64,000 nt of DNA, from positions 1 to 64,000 of the forward strand of contig LJUI01000010.1 in the NCBI GenBank assembly GCA_001303705.1, given 5' to 3'. The stretch comes from a candidate division TA06 bacterium SM23_40 (GTDB taxonomy: Bacteria > LJUI01 > SM1-40). Numbering within the stretch: position 1 is the stretch's first letter; every line of letters starts with the position of its first letter. The notes beneath the pieces are model-generated. The model was not told the origin of the DNA. It did not search any database and was given only the letters and a program-made list of their open reading frames with translations. Made by a program: the position numbers and the translations under genes. Below are positions 9,081-17,749 of the stretch, piece by piece.

Positions 9081-9929
9081 CGTACATATCTCCCGCTTGA
9101 TCGCCCTCGCCATCTCAGGGAGCGCGCGCCGCACACCCACGGCCAGCACGCCTGCACTCCTCCCGACACACGGGGTACGGAACGATAGCACAGTCATAAG
9201 AGCGGTTCAACGGTTTTCACGCCTGGCTGCCCACATCTGTAGCTATGCCATGCGCATCGCCATGCGCCGCACCTCTCAGCTCTATTCACGCTCCACACAA
9301 TATTTCATAACATTCTTCACCTTTTTAGTCCTGTCTCATCTCCGCGCCCCCTCTCGCGATCCGTACCCGCCCCCCCTGCCCTCATATTCGACAGAGATCA
9401 GGACGGCACTCGCTCCTGCACCGTGACCATACCACTGCCTGGCGTCGCCCCGGTGGCCTCATGCAGAGACTCGGCCCTTGACATGTACGAAAGAATATAG
9501 CATACTCAGAACCTGTACCCGGGATGACGATCTCCCTGCCCCGACCGCCACTGGACGACAGTTGAGCCGATCCGGGCACCGAATGGCCCTATCGGGTACC
9601 GGTTCGTGCCTGCATCGTTCCGTGGGCAGGACGGACGGAATTCATGATTTCTGCGTGTGCCATCAAGCGAACGTGTAGTTCATCGCAGATGAGCACACCC
9701 GCCAGTTACGCGTTGGCCTTGCGCCGCGTACGATGCCTCGCAACTGGAGCTGCTGTCCCAGGATGACTCCGGCACACTCTCTCTCCCTCGGATGCTCACG
9801 GACCGTCCACATCCTGCCGACGAGAACCACCGGAAGTCCCCTCGGATACGTACCCAGTCAGTCTGCGCTCTCACACCAATGATCTCCGCCGGGTTCGCGG
9901 GCGCCCGGCCGATCCCGAGGGTCGCCTCT
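9081..9929. other. Divergent intergenic region between mnmG and the histidine kinase
   Basis: About 850 bp without a credible gene. The plus-strand promoter at 9478-9506 points toward the histidine kinase and leaves a long untranslated stretch of about 410 bp. AT-rich sequence at 9300-9335 could hold the mnmG promoter on the minus strand, but I cannot define its boxes. Short open frames here have a composition unlike the neighbouring genes and no ribosome-binding sites. Confidence 0.5.
9478..9506 (+). promoter_or_regulatory. Sigma-70-type promoter, TTGACA-17-CATACT
   Basis: A perfect -35 box (9478-9483), a 17-bp AT-rich spacer and CATACT (9501-9506) point toward the histidine kinase. Transcription would begin near 9513, about 410 bp before the chosen start codon. 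Confidence 0.65.
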
Positions 9930-12900
9930 ATGCTGAGAAAAACCTCATCGTCTGCCACTGAGAAAGTGATCACCGCACCGATGACTGAGCAGCTCTCATC
10001 GCTCCGCGAAGTCCTCGACGAGAGCTACCATATGCTGGAGATGAGTGGCCGCCGTGGCGGTTTACGTGCCGCTATTGCGAGCGCGACGGCGAGAGATGTC
10101 GAGATTCGCCGTATCCTGGCCACAGTACTCGAACGCCTTGTCGGCTATCTGCAGGCATCGGCGGCGTGCATTCATCTCCTCGATCCTCACGAAGACGTGC
10201 TGACCCTCAAAGCCCAATCCGGCCTCAGTGGTATCGCCCGGAGACAACTCTCCTCACTTGACATTCATGATCCCCCAATGGACAGAGTCATCGCCCGGAG
10301 GACCTCCTATTTCGCCACTGAGCGATGGCCTGCCGGCGAGCCCCCGCCTCAACTGATAGCGCACCTGCCCCGCGGCCTCACCGCCATGTTGCCCCTCGCT
10401 TCGCGAAATCGAGTCATCGGGACGCTCATGATCATCTATCGGGCACCCAGATTCTTCCCTCCATCGAGGACCCGTTTTCTCATCGCCCTCGGATGCGAAC
10501 TGGGGAGAGCAATCGAAGACGCCATGTTGATCGACAAGCTCAGAGACTCCGAGGCCAGACACCGCCTCCTCCTGGAGAGCGCGGGCGATCTCATCTATGG
10601 CATGGACCTCAATGGGCATACATTCTACGTCAGTCCCAGCTCCAAAGCCATTACCGGATATGAACCCGACGAATTTCTGAGCGGGAGCGTCACTCCTCTC
10701 CGGATGTGCGTCAAGGAAGACCGTGATGCGCTCAAGGCTATGTTCCGGAGCGCGACACGGGAGGGGACAAGGGGTACCATGGAGTTCCGCGCGCGCCGGA
10801 AGGATGGCCAGGAGGTCTGGCTCTCCGCTACATGGGCCCCGCTCCGCGACAGCGCAGGAGTACACCGTGGAATTCAGGGCACCGTGCGAGACGTATCGGC
10901 CAACAAACGGGCTGAGGAAGAGCTGCGCCGGCGAAATATCGAACTCGCCGCCATCAACGCAGTCGCCTCGACACTGACCGAGTCGATCGACCCGGATCAA
11001 ATGCTCAATCGCACTATCGACGTCGTACTCGAAGTGATCGCCGCCAAGGCCGGAAGGATCGCAGTCCTCCTCGAAGATACTCGCACATTACGAACTGCTG
11101 TTTCGCGCAACATCCCGCAGCGCGTTCTCGACCAGATCGCAGAATTCGAACTCGGCGACGAATGGAGCGGCATGGTTGCTGCGACCGGAGAGTCCCTCGC
11201 GATCGAGGACTTCCCTTCATCAGCCTACGTGCGCCATGCTCATCCCGCAATTGTCGAATGGGGATTGAGAGCGCTCCTGAGCGTCCCCATCCGCTCCAAA
11301 GGACGGGTACTGGGAGTCATGGAAGTCGTCCACGATGTCCCCCACCGGTTCACAGGCAGGGATCTCGACCTCCTCTCAGCAATCGCGAATCAGCTCGGGC
11401 TCGCCCTCGACAACGCCCGGCTGTACGAGCATATGCGCCGCGAGGCCAGAGAACTGGGAATCCTCCACCGCTCCACATCCGATCTGCTCCCCCTTGCGCC
11501 GCTGGAGAGTAAACTCCGACACATAATGAGGACTCTTGAGGAGATATTCGGATATGACGGGGGGTGGCTCGGCCTCGTTGACGAAGAGGGAACCAAACTC
11601 GTGGGGGCAGCGGGATTCGGAAGAGAGGTGCCAGACGACACGATAGGACTCGAGCTCCCCCTCGATCCGACATTCAGGAACGCCGCCGTTCTCGCTGTTC
11701 TTGAGCGGAAACCCAATGTGATACCAGATCCCCCCCACGATCCCCGGTGCGCAGATCAGCGGGGGAGTGTACCGCTGCGGGGAGCGCGATGTCTCGCCAA
11801 CGCACCGATACTCTCGGGCGACCGTATCTTCGGTGTCCTCACCGTTGGGCGCTATGCGCTGGGGGCACCGATAACCGACCGTGACATCGAACTCCTGGAA
11901 ACGTTCGCCAGCCATGTAGCTATCACCATCGAAGGGGCGCGCCTGCTCGAAGATGCGAGGAGGCGGGCCGACCAGGCAGCATCACTCTGCCGAATCGCGT
12001 CTTCACTGACGCAGACTCTGGATGTACAGGATGTGCTAGATCAGATCGTCGCCGATGCAGCCAATCTCTTCTCCGTTGAGATCGCCAGCCTGTTCCTGTT
12101 CGACGAAGCCGCCGGAGATCTTATCGGCAGGGCAGTAGTCGGCCTGGAGGCCTCGGCGCTTGATAACTTCCGCATTCCAATCTCGCTCAGCATGACAGCC
12201 CGGGAGGCAGCCAGAACTCTCGGGCCGGTCCTCGTCCATGAACCCTCTGAAGATGGGAGAATCCCGGAGCGTCTTCTTGGGCGATTCGCCATCACCTCTT
12301 CTCTCACTGTGCCCATAGTGTTGAGGGACAAGCTCCTCGGCGTTCTCTTTCTCGATCATGTTTCGAACATCCGACGCTTCAGTCAGAGCGACATCGATCT
12401 GGCCTCCAGATTCGCGCATCAAGCAGCCGCCGCGATCGGCAATGCCCGGCTGTTCGATCAAGCCCTGCGCCGCGCGCACCAGCTCGCCGAACAGATCGAG
12501 GCCCATGCACAAGAACTCGAAGACACCAGGAGCCAGCTCACTACATCGCAATACCTCGCCTGGCTAGGACAGCTTGCTGCCGGCCTCGGACACGAGATCC
12601 GCTCACCCCTCAGCGTCATAAAAAACGCTGCCTACTACCTGAAGACGCAGCTCGTCGATGCGGATACAACCATACGACGGCATCTCGAGATGATCCAGCA
12701 GGAGGTGGCGGCATCCGAGCGGATCATCGGACACCTGCTTGACTTCTCTCGCGGCAGGAAGCTGACACATCTGCCCGTGAATCTCCGGGATTTGATCGAG
12801 TCGACGATCGAGCAGATCGAAATCCCCTCGCACGTCACACTCACAACGCACATCGACGAAGATCTCCCCTCAATCATCGGTGATAGCGAACTCCTCGCGC

Positions 12901-13259
12901 GTGTCATCGCCAACCTGACTGCCAATGCGCTCCAGGCGATGCCCGCTTCCGGGGTGCTCACTATCGCGGCTCTGCGCGGCGGCGACGCGGACCGCGCCGA
13001 GATCAGAGTCTCCGATACCGGAGAGGGGATCCCCACCGAAAATCTGGACAAGGTCTTCGAGCCGCTCTTCACCACGAAGTCCAGAGGGATGGGGCTTGGC
13101 CTCCCCCTTTGTAAGATGCTAGTACAGGCTCATGGCGGAGCGATCACAGTGAAGAGCGAAGTGAGCAGGGGGACTACCTTTACGGTGAGCTTGCCTGTGC
13201 GGACTCCTTCATCCCCTCTGTACGAACCGGGGGAGCCCACAGAGAGAGCTGACTCATAG
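9930..13259 (+). CDS. Orphan multi-sensor histidine kinase (GAF-PAS-GAF-GAF-GAF-HisKA-HATPase)
   Basis: A cytosolic sensor kinase of about 1109 residues with no transmembrane segment. Rough domains: GAF 50-200, PAS/PAC 206-330, GAF 334-495, GAF 514-670, GAF 683-835, a helical linker, then HisKA with the phospho-acceptor His888 in GHEIRSPLS. The ATPase domain follows, with N-box around Asn999 (NLTANALQAMP), G1 DTGEGIP near 1029 and G2 GMGLGLP near 1053. There is no receiver domain and no response regulator next door. The start is uncertain: the ATG at 9930 has a GAGGG site, but 9879 and 9981 are alternatives. It opposes its neighbours and its 3' end overlaps the convergent radical SAM gene by 80 bp. 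The ligand of the GAF domains is unknown. Confidence 0.9.
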   Translation: MLRKTSSSATEKVITAPMTEQLSSLREVLDESYHMLEMSGRRGGLRAAIASATARDVEIRRILATVLERLVGYLQASAACIHLLDPHEDVLTLKAQSGLSGIARRQLSSLDIHDPPMDRVIARRTSYFATERWPAGEPPPQLIAHLPRGLTAMLPLASRNRVIGTLMIIYRAPRFFPPSRTRFLIALGCELGRAIEDAMLIDKLRDSEARHRLLLESAGDLIYGMDLNGHTFYVSPSSKAITGYEPDEFLSGSVTPLRMCVKEDRDALKAMFRSATREGTRGTMEFRARRKDGQEVWLSATWAPLRDSAGVHRGIQGTVRDVSANKRAEEELRRRNIELAAINAVASTLTESIDPDQMLNRTIDVVLEVIAAKAGRIAVLLEDTRTLRTAVSRNIPQRVLDQIAEFELGDEWSGMVAATGESLAIEDFPSSAYVRHAHPAIVEWGLRALLSVPIRSKGRVLGVMEVVHDVPHRFTGRDLDLLSAIANQLGLALDNARLYEHMRREARELGILHRSTSDLLPLAPLESKLRHIMRTLEEIFGYDGGWLGLVDEEGTKLVGAAGFGREVPDDTIGLELPLDPTFRNAAVLAVLERKPNVIPDPPHDPRCADQRGSVPLRGARCLANAPILSGDRIFGVLTVGRYALGAPITDRDIELLETFASHVAITIEGARLLEDARRRADQAASLCRIASSLTQTLDVQDVLDQIVADAANLFSVEIASLFLFDEAAGDLIGRAVVGLEASALDNFRIPISLSMTAREAARTLGPVLVHEPSEDGRIPERLLGRFAITSSLTVPIVLRDKLLGVLFLDHVSNIRRFSQSDIDLASRFAHQAAAAIGNARLFDQALRRAHQLAEQIEAHAQELEDTRSQLTTSQYLAWLGQLAAGLGHEIRSPLSVIKNAAYYLKTQLVDADTTIRRHLEMIQQEVAASERIIGHLLDFSRGRKLTHLPVNLRDLIESTIEQIEIPSHVTLTTHIDEDLPSIIGDSELLARVIANLTANALQAMPASGVLTIAALRGGDADRAEIRVSDTGEGIPTENLDKVFEPLFTTKSRGMGLGLPLCKMLVQAHGGAITVKSEVSRGTTFTVSLPVRTPSSPLYEPGEPTERADS

Positions 13260-14370
13260 CTGTCCGCGGCCGCCTGCCGTCGAACAGGAGATAGGGGAGA
13301 GTCCTCTTCACGATCGCCCCTGTTCCGCGAAGCTGTTCCTCCCTTCGCAGACGCTCTCTCTGACGAAGCCTGACAATCCTGGTCGCAGAAACGGGGCCGA
13401 TCCCCGGCACCCTCAGCAGTTCTTCGCGGGATGCACGGTTCACTTCCACGGGAAATCGCTCCGGGTGGTTCTCCGCCCAGACGGACTTCGGATCCTTGGT
13501 CAGTGCCAGGTTACCATCGGGGGAGAAAATTATCTCGTCGGCACTGAACCCGTACCGCCGGAGGAGGTAGTCAGTTTGGTATAGACGGTGCTCACGCATG
13601 GGAGGAGTGGGAGGGAGGTTCTCGAGCGGGGTATCCGACACCGGCTGGAATGCCGAGTAGTACACGCGCGCAAGGTCGAATTCACCATAGAGGCCTGCCG
13701 CGCGTTGAACGAGATCACGATCAGACTCTCCTGCCGCTCCTACGACGAATTGGGTCGTCTGGCCGGCAGGGCTGAGCCTCTTCGCCTCATGTAGTTCTCT
13801 GATCCACCTCATTCGTTCCACGATTCCCGTGGACAGCTCCTTGCCCGGACAGAGGTCAGCCAAGTGCTCTTCCCCCGGCGCCTCCATATTGACCGAGACG
13901 CGAGACGCGAGTTCCATCGCCCGGGCCACGTGATCGAACGAGGCGCCGGGGATGATCTTCAGGTGGAGATATCCCCTGAATCCCATCTTCAAGCGTAGGA
14001 TCTCTGCTGTCCGTATAAGCCTCTCCATGGTACCTGCCACAGATCCGCTCACAGCAGAACTGAGGAAAAGGCCCTGGACCATTCCTCTATCCCGCAGATT
14101 GATGAACAGGCGCGCAAGCTCCTCGGGTGTGAACGTCACCCGGCGGAAATCCCGTGAGCGACGATTCGCGCAGTATCGGCAGCTCTCTTCGCAGGCGTTG
14201 CTCAGGAGTGTCTTGAGGAGGAATACCTTTTTCCCGCTCTGAGGCAGGACCGACGGATAGATCCACCGTCCCACCGGATCGGCGATCCTGCTCTGCGAGG
14301 GGCCACATGCCGCGCAGATGTCATGCTGCGCCGCACGCCCCAGTATGTCGATCTTCTTCAGCGCGTCCAT
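13180..14370 (-). CDS. Radical SAM protein with C-terminal helix-hairpin-helix (putative DNA modification/repair)
   Basis: A 396-residue radical SAM enzyme with the 4Fe-4S motif CEESCRYC (C-x3-C-x2-C) at about 60-67 in a TIM-barrel domain. A C-terminal helix-hairpin-helix follows (VNRASREELLRVPGIGPVSA, about 310-330). This architecture matches the family described as a putative DNA modification/repair radical SAM protein (rSAM_link_UDG), often encoded beside a uracil-DNA-glycosylase-like gene; no such partner is visible here. The reaction is not known. It lies 30 bp from ddl in the same direction and ends inside the convergent histidine kinase gene. Confidence 0.85.
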   Translation of the reverse strand: MDALKKIDILGRAAQHDICAACGPSQSRIADPVGRWIYPSVLPQSGKKVFLLKTLLSNACEESCRYCANRRSRDFRRVTFTPEELARLFINLRDRGMVQGLFLSSAVSGSVAGTMERLIRTAEILRLKMGFRGYLHLKIIPGASFDHVARAMELASRVSVNMEAPGEEHLADLCPGKELSTGIVERMRWIRELHEAKRLSPAGQTTQFVVGAAGESDRDLVQRAAGLYGEFDLARVYYSAFQPVSDTPLENLPPTPPMREHRLYQTDYLLRRYGFSADEIIFSPDGNLALTKDPKSVWAENHPERFPVEVNRASREELLRVPGIGPVSATRIVRLRQRERLRREEQLRGTGAIVKRTLPYLLFDGRRPRTAMSQLSLWAPPVRTEGMKESAQASSP

Positions 14371-14400
14371 CGTCTCTCGTTCTCCACCAGCCCCATTCGC

Positions 14401-15507
14401 CTAGTGCTCCACCTTCGATTTCGTGTGGCGCACCCGTTCAAAGGCAAGCTCAATGATCCGGTCGAGAAGAGCGGGGAATGTCATACCCATGGCACGTGCG
14501 GCCATGGGATAGAGGCTGATTTCGGTCATCCCAGGTATCGTATTCGTCTCCAACACGTACACTTTCCCGCCTGCGACGATCGTATCTGCTCGTGACATCC
14601 CCTCGCAACCGAGCAACTGATGCACGGTGACCGCCGTCTTCTGCACTTCGGCAATGAGGCGCTCGCTGATCCGTGCGGGCGTGATCTCCTCGGTAGCACC
14701 GGGCGTATACTTCGCCTCATAGTCGAAGTACTGACTCGTCTTGGGGACGATCTGAGTAGGGGGGAGGGCAATGGGATCCTTCCCCGCCTCGTTCCCGAGC
14801 ACGGCACAGGTCACCTCATCGCCCTGGAGGTACTCTTCTACAAGGACCTGAGTGTCGTACTCGAATGCCCGCTCCATTCCTGCTTTCAGTTCGCGTCGCG
14901 AGGCGGGCATCGAGGTCCCCACACTCGATCCCAGCCCGGGGGGCTTCACGACACAGGGGAATCCCAGCGTGCTCTCGATCTCCTCGGCCACCCTGCGGGG
15001 CCGCTCCTGCCACGTCCATTCATCATATACCAGCCAGCGAGGCACTGCCAGACCGTGATAGGCGAAGATCTCGCGGGACTTGATCTTATTCATGGCCAGC
15101 GCACTCGCCAGAACGCCCGAACCAGTATACGGGATGCCAGCAATCTCGAGCAATCCCTGAACGGTTCCGTCCTCGCCGAACGGACCGTGGAGCGCAATGA
15201 AGACGATGTCCACCTTCTCCTCGAGCGCCCGCTCGAGCGCCAGCCCGGTGGGAACAGGTTGCGGGCTCCTCTTCTGAAGCTCCATGAGCTGGAGGCCGGG
15301 AGTACCCTGGACCTTCTTCGGCCCGGTCGAGCCGGTGAGGTACCCCCTAGGCACGAGCCACGTGCCCGACTTCGTGATCGTCACCGGCTTCACATTGTAC
15401 TTGCGCTTATCGAGCGAGTTCACCACGACACGCCCCGTAGCCAGTGACACTTCGTGCTCGGCCGTCCTGCCGCCCATGAGAACAGCTATGTTCGTCTTCC
15501 TGCCCAT
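14401..15507 (-). CDS. ddl: D-alanine--D-alanine ligase
   Basis: A 368-residue ATP-grasp ligase making the D-Ala-D-Ala dipeptide for peptidoglycan. The N-terminal signature is GGRTAEHEVSLATG, followed by HGPFGEDGTVQGLLEIAGIP and the ATP-grasp Lys and Gly-rich loop VVKPPGLGSSVGT. The omega loop FDYEAKYTPGATEE and metal ligands in VLETNTIPGMTEISLYP come next. Length is typical of the longer Ddl subclass. The ATG at 15507 has a weak AGGGA site. It sits in the insertion between mnmE and mnmG rather than in a division/cell-wall cluster. Confidence 0.95.
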   Translation of the reverse strand: MGRKTNIAVLMGGRTAEHEVSLATGRVVVNSLDKRKYNVKPVTITKSGTWLVPRGYLTGSTGPKKVQGTPGLQLMELQKRSPQPVPTGLALERALEEKVDIVFIALHGPFGEDGTVQGLLEIAGIPYTGSGVLASALAMNKIKSREIFAYHGLAVPRWLVYDEWTWQERPRRVAEEIESTLGFPCVVKPPGLGSSVGTSMPASRRELKAGMERAFEYDTQVLVEEYLQGDEVTCAVLGNEAGKDPIALPPTQIVPKTSQYFDYEAKYTPGATEEITPARISERLIAEVQKTAVTVHQLLGCEGMSRADTIVAGGKVYVLETNTIPGMTEISLYPMAARAMGMTFPALLDRIIELAFERVRHTKSKVEH

Positions 15508-15557
15508 GGCTCAATCCCTATACTCAGTCGCCGTCCTGTCGACCTGCCCCGTCCTGT

Positions 15558-17042
15558 TCACTTGCCGATGCAGAACTCGCTGAATATCCGGTCCAGAATA
15601 TCATCCGATATATCCTCTCCGATCACCTCGCCGAGACGATGAAGACCCTCGACAAGATCGGCGACAATGAGGTCATCGGGGTATCCGTCGTCGAGTGCGC
15701 CACGTGCCCTTTCGAGCGCTTGCACGGCCCCGCGTACCGCCTCGATGTGTCTCATGTTACACATGAGAACTTCCTCATCCACGCAGCTCCGCCAGCCGTC
15801 CGCGAGTAGTCCACCCGCAACAGACTTCAGTTCCCCGAGGCCTGCTCCTGTAAGGCTCGACACCTCAAGGATCGCTCTCCCCCCACATGACGGATGCCCC
15901 CTCATGTCTGTCCTGCTGATCGCCTGAGGCAGATCGCACTTGTTAAGGACAACAACGACCTGTTTCCCCCGGCATGCCACTATCACATCCTCATCTTCTG
16001 AAGTAAGGGCCGAGGAGGCATCGACCATCACCAGCAAGGCTGATGCCTCGTCGATTACCGCCCTCGCTCTTCGTATCCCTTCTCTCTCTATGCCATCCGT
16101 CCCGCTCCTAATACCTGCTCCATCGATGAGCCGCACCGGTATTCCTTCTATTTCGGTCCATCCCTCCAACACATCGCGCGTGGTACCGGGATCGGGAGAG
16201 ACGATCGCACGATCAGCACCCAACAGTGCATTGAAGAGGGTCGACTTCCCCACGTTCGGTTTACCTACGATTGCCACCGACACTCCCTCCCGGAGCGCGG
16301 TTCCGATCCTGCTTCCCTCGAGGAGCCGACGGAGCCGGCTGGAGGTCTGCTCGATCTCGCCCCGCACCACCTCTCTCGACACCTGTGGGATTTCCTCCTC
16401 GGGGAAGTCGAGCGTCGCTTCCATCCGGGCTACGAGATCCAGGAATCTTCCCCGAATTTCCTGTACCTGGCGAGAGAGGCCTCCACTGAGCTGACGCATC
16501 GCGACAGTCAAGGCCCGACTCGTTCGCGCCCGCACAACATCTACAACCGCCTCGGCCTGAGCAAGATCGATGCGGCCATTGAGGAACGCCCGGCGCGTAA
16601 ACTCCCCGGGTCCCGCCAGGCGCGCTCCCTGCTGTACGAGCGCCTCGAGCACTGTGCGGGCCGCCATCCGTCCTCCGTGGCAACTGATCTCGACGACGTC
16701 CTCACAGGTATAGGTATGGGGCGCATGCATCACCGACGCGAGAACCTCATCGAGGGCAGCGTTTCCGTCCCCTCCTACGATGAGACCGTGGTGGACAGTA
16801 TGCGTCCCGACCACGGCCAGCTGCCTCCGCCCCCTGAATAACCTATCGGTGATCGGAATCGCCTCTCGGCCACTCAGCCTCACCACGGCGATCCCCCCTT
16901 CACCAGGAGGAGTTGAGATGGCGACTATGGTGTCATCGAACGCCGAACCCGCCTCCCTCGTGCCCGGTGTCGGACGCTCTTTTATCCGACGCCTCGCTCC
17001 ACGTTCTGCGGTGCGGGCCTGACTCGCCCTCGTCCGTCTCAT
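15558..17042 (-). CDS. mnmE: tRNA modification GTPase MnmE
   Basis: A GTPase of about 494 residues, partner of MnmG in cmnm5U34 synthesis. It has the N-terminal formyl-THF-binding domain (IVAISTPPGEGGIAVVRLSG), G1 VGKPNVGKSTLFNALLG, G3 DGAG, G4 NKCD and the invariant C-terminal FCIGK. No in-frame start codon exists close to the family N-terminus. The nearest is the ATG at 17042, which adds about 48 Arg-rich residues and makes mnmE overlap jag by 110 bp. Either this organism has an N-terminal extension or a non-canonical start is used. Confidence 0.95.
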   Translation of the reverse strand: MRRTRASQARTAERGARRRIKERPTPGTREAGSAFDDTIVAISTPPGEGGIAVVRLSGREAIPITDRLFRGRRQLAVVGTHTVHHGLIVGGDGNAALDEVLASVMHAPHTYTCEDVVEISCHGGRMAARTVLEALVQQGARLAGPGEFTRRAFLNGRIDLAQAEAVVDVVRARTSRALTVAMRQLSGGLSRQVQEIRGRFLDLVARMEATLDFPEEEIPQVSREVVRGEIEQTSSRLRRLLEGSRIGTALREGVSVAIVGKPNVGKSTLFNALLGADRAIVSPDPGTTRDVLEGWTEIEGIPVRLIDGAGIRSGTDGIEREGIRRARAVIDEASALLVMVDASSALTSEDEDVIVACRGKQVVVVLNKCDLPQAISRTDMRGHPSCGGRAILEVSSLTGAGLGELKSVAGGLLADGWRSCVDEEVLMCNMRHIEAVRGAVQALERARGALDDGYPDDLIVADLVEGLHRLGEVIGEDISDDILDRIFSEFCIGK

Positions 17043-17670
17043 CCTTCTCAGCACCTTCTGCTTGCGGTGCCACCACGACACTGCGGAACGCTCCCTCTCC
17101 CACCGTATAGGTCTTCACGTCCGGGTCAGGATTGAGAGTGATGTGAACGATTCTCCTCTCGGCAGGTTGGAGTGGCTCCATCATCGCCTCCTTGCCCGAC
17201 GCCTTGACCCGCTCCGCGAGCGCGAGCGCTTTCTTCCGAAGAAACGAGGCACGTCGCGCTCGGTATCCGCCGACATCGACTACCACTCGAGACTTCACAT
17301 CCTGGCGGTAGGCCATGCGACTGACGATGTGCTGGAGCGCCTGAAGGGTGGCACCACTCTTTCCGATCAGAAGACCGTCCATCCCCGATGTCTCGATATC
17401 GATGTGTGCCGCCTCATCGCGTAGCTCCACCTCTACTGAGCCTTGTATACCCATCAATTCGAGGAGCCGCTCAACCATTCCTCCCAACACGCCAGTGCGA
17501 GGCGCGACAGTAGCCCGAATGCGGGCGCTCCGTCCGCCCAGGCCGAAAACCCCCCGCGATCCCTCCTCGAGCACCTCTATCTCCGCATCCTCTTCCTCCA
17601 CATCCAGCCGCGCCAGAGCTTTCTGCTTCGCCTCCTCGACGGTTCTCCCTTCCTCTTCGACTGACTTCAT
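16933..17670 (-). CDS. jag: RNA-binding protein Jag/KhpB (EloR)
   Basis: A 245-residue protein with the Jag N-terminal domain (about 1-50: VEEAKQKALARL ... GVFGLGGRSARI), a KH domain with GLLIGKSGATLQALQ at about 98-112 and an R3H domain (about 155-205, RRIVHITL). A polar, low-complexity tail follows. In Gram-positive bacteria it forms an RNA-binding pair with KhpA that affects cell elongation; its role here is not shown. The ATG at 17670 has a GGAGGGAG site. It is in the usual place between yidC and mnmE. Confidence 0.95.
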   Translation of the reverse strand: MKSVEEEGRTVEEAKQKALARLDVEEEDAEIEVLEEGSRGVFGLGGRSARIRATVAPRTGVLGGMVERLLELMGIQGSVEVELRDEAAHIDIETSGMDGLLIGKSGATLQALQHIVSRMAYRQDVKSRVVVDVGGYRARRASFLRKKALALAERVKASGKEAMMEPLQPAERRIVHITLNPDPDVKTYTVGEGAFRSVVVAPQAEGAEKDETDEGESGPHRRTWSEASDKRASDTGHEGGGFGVR

Positions 17671-17749
17671 CGTCGCTCCCTCCGATGGCTCCTCCCGTCT
17701 CTACATCTGCATTATCTCGGTCCCACTCGTCATCCGGTGACGCCCGTGC

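Noticed and set aside
9478-9678. Small plus-strand gene downstream of the 9478 promoter
   Set aside because: The open frame begins within the promoter itself, lacks a ribosome-binding site and has no recognisable sequence.
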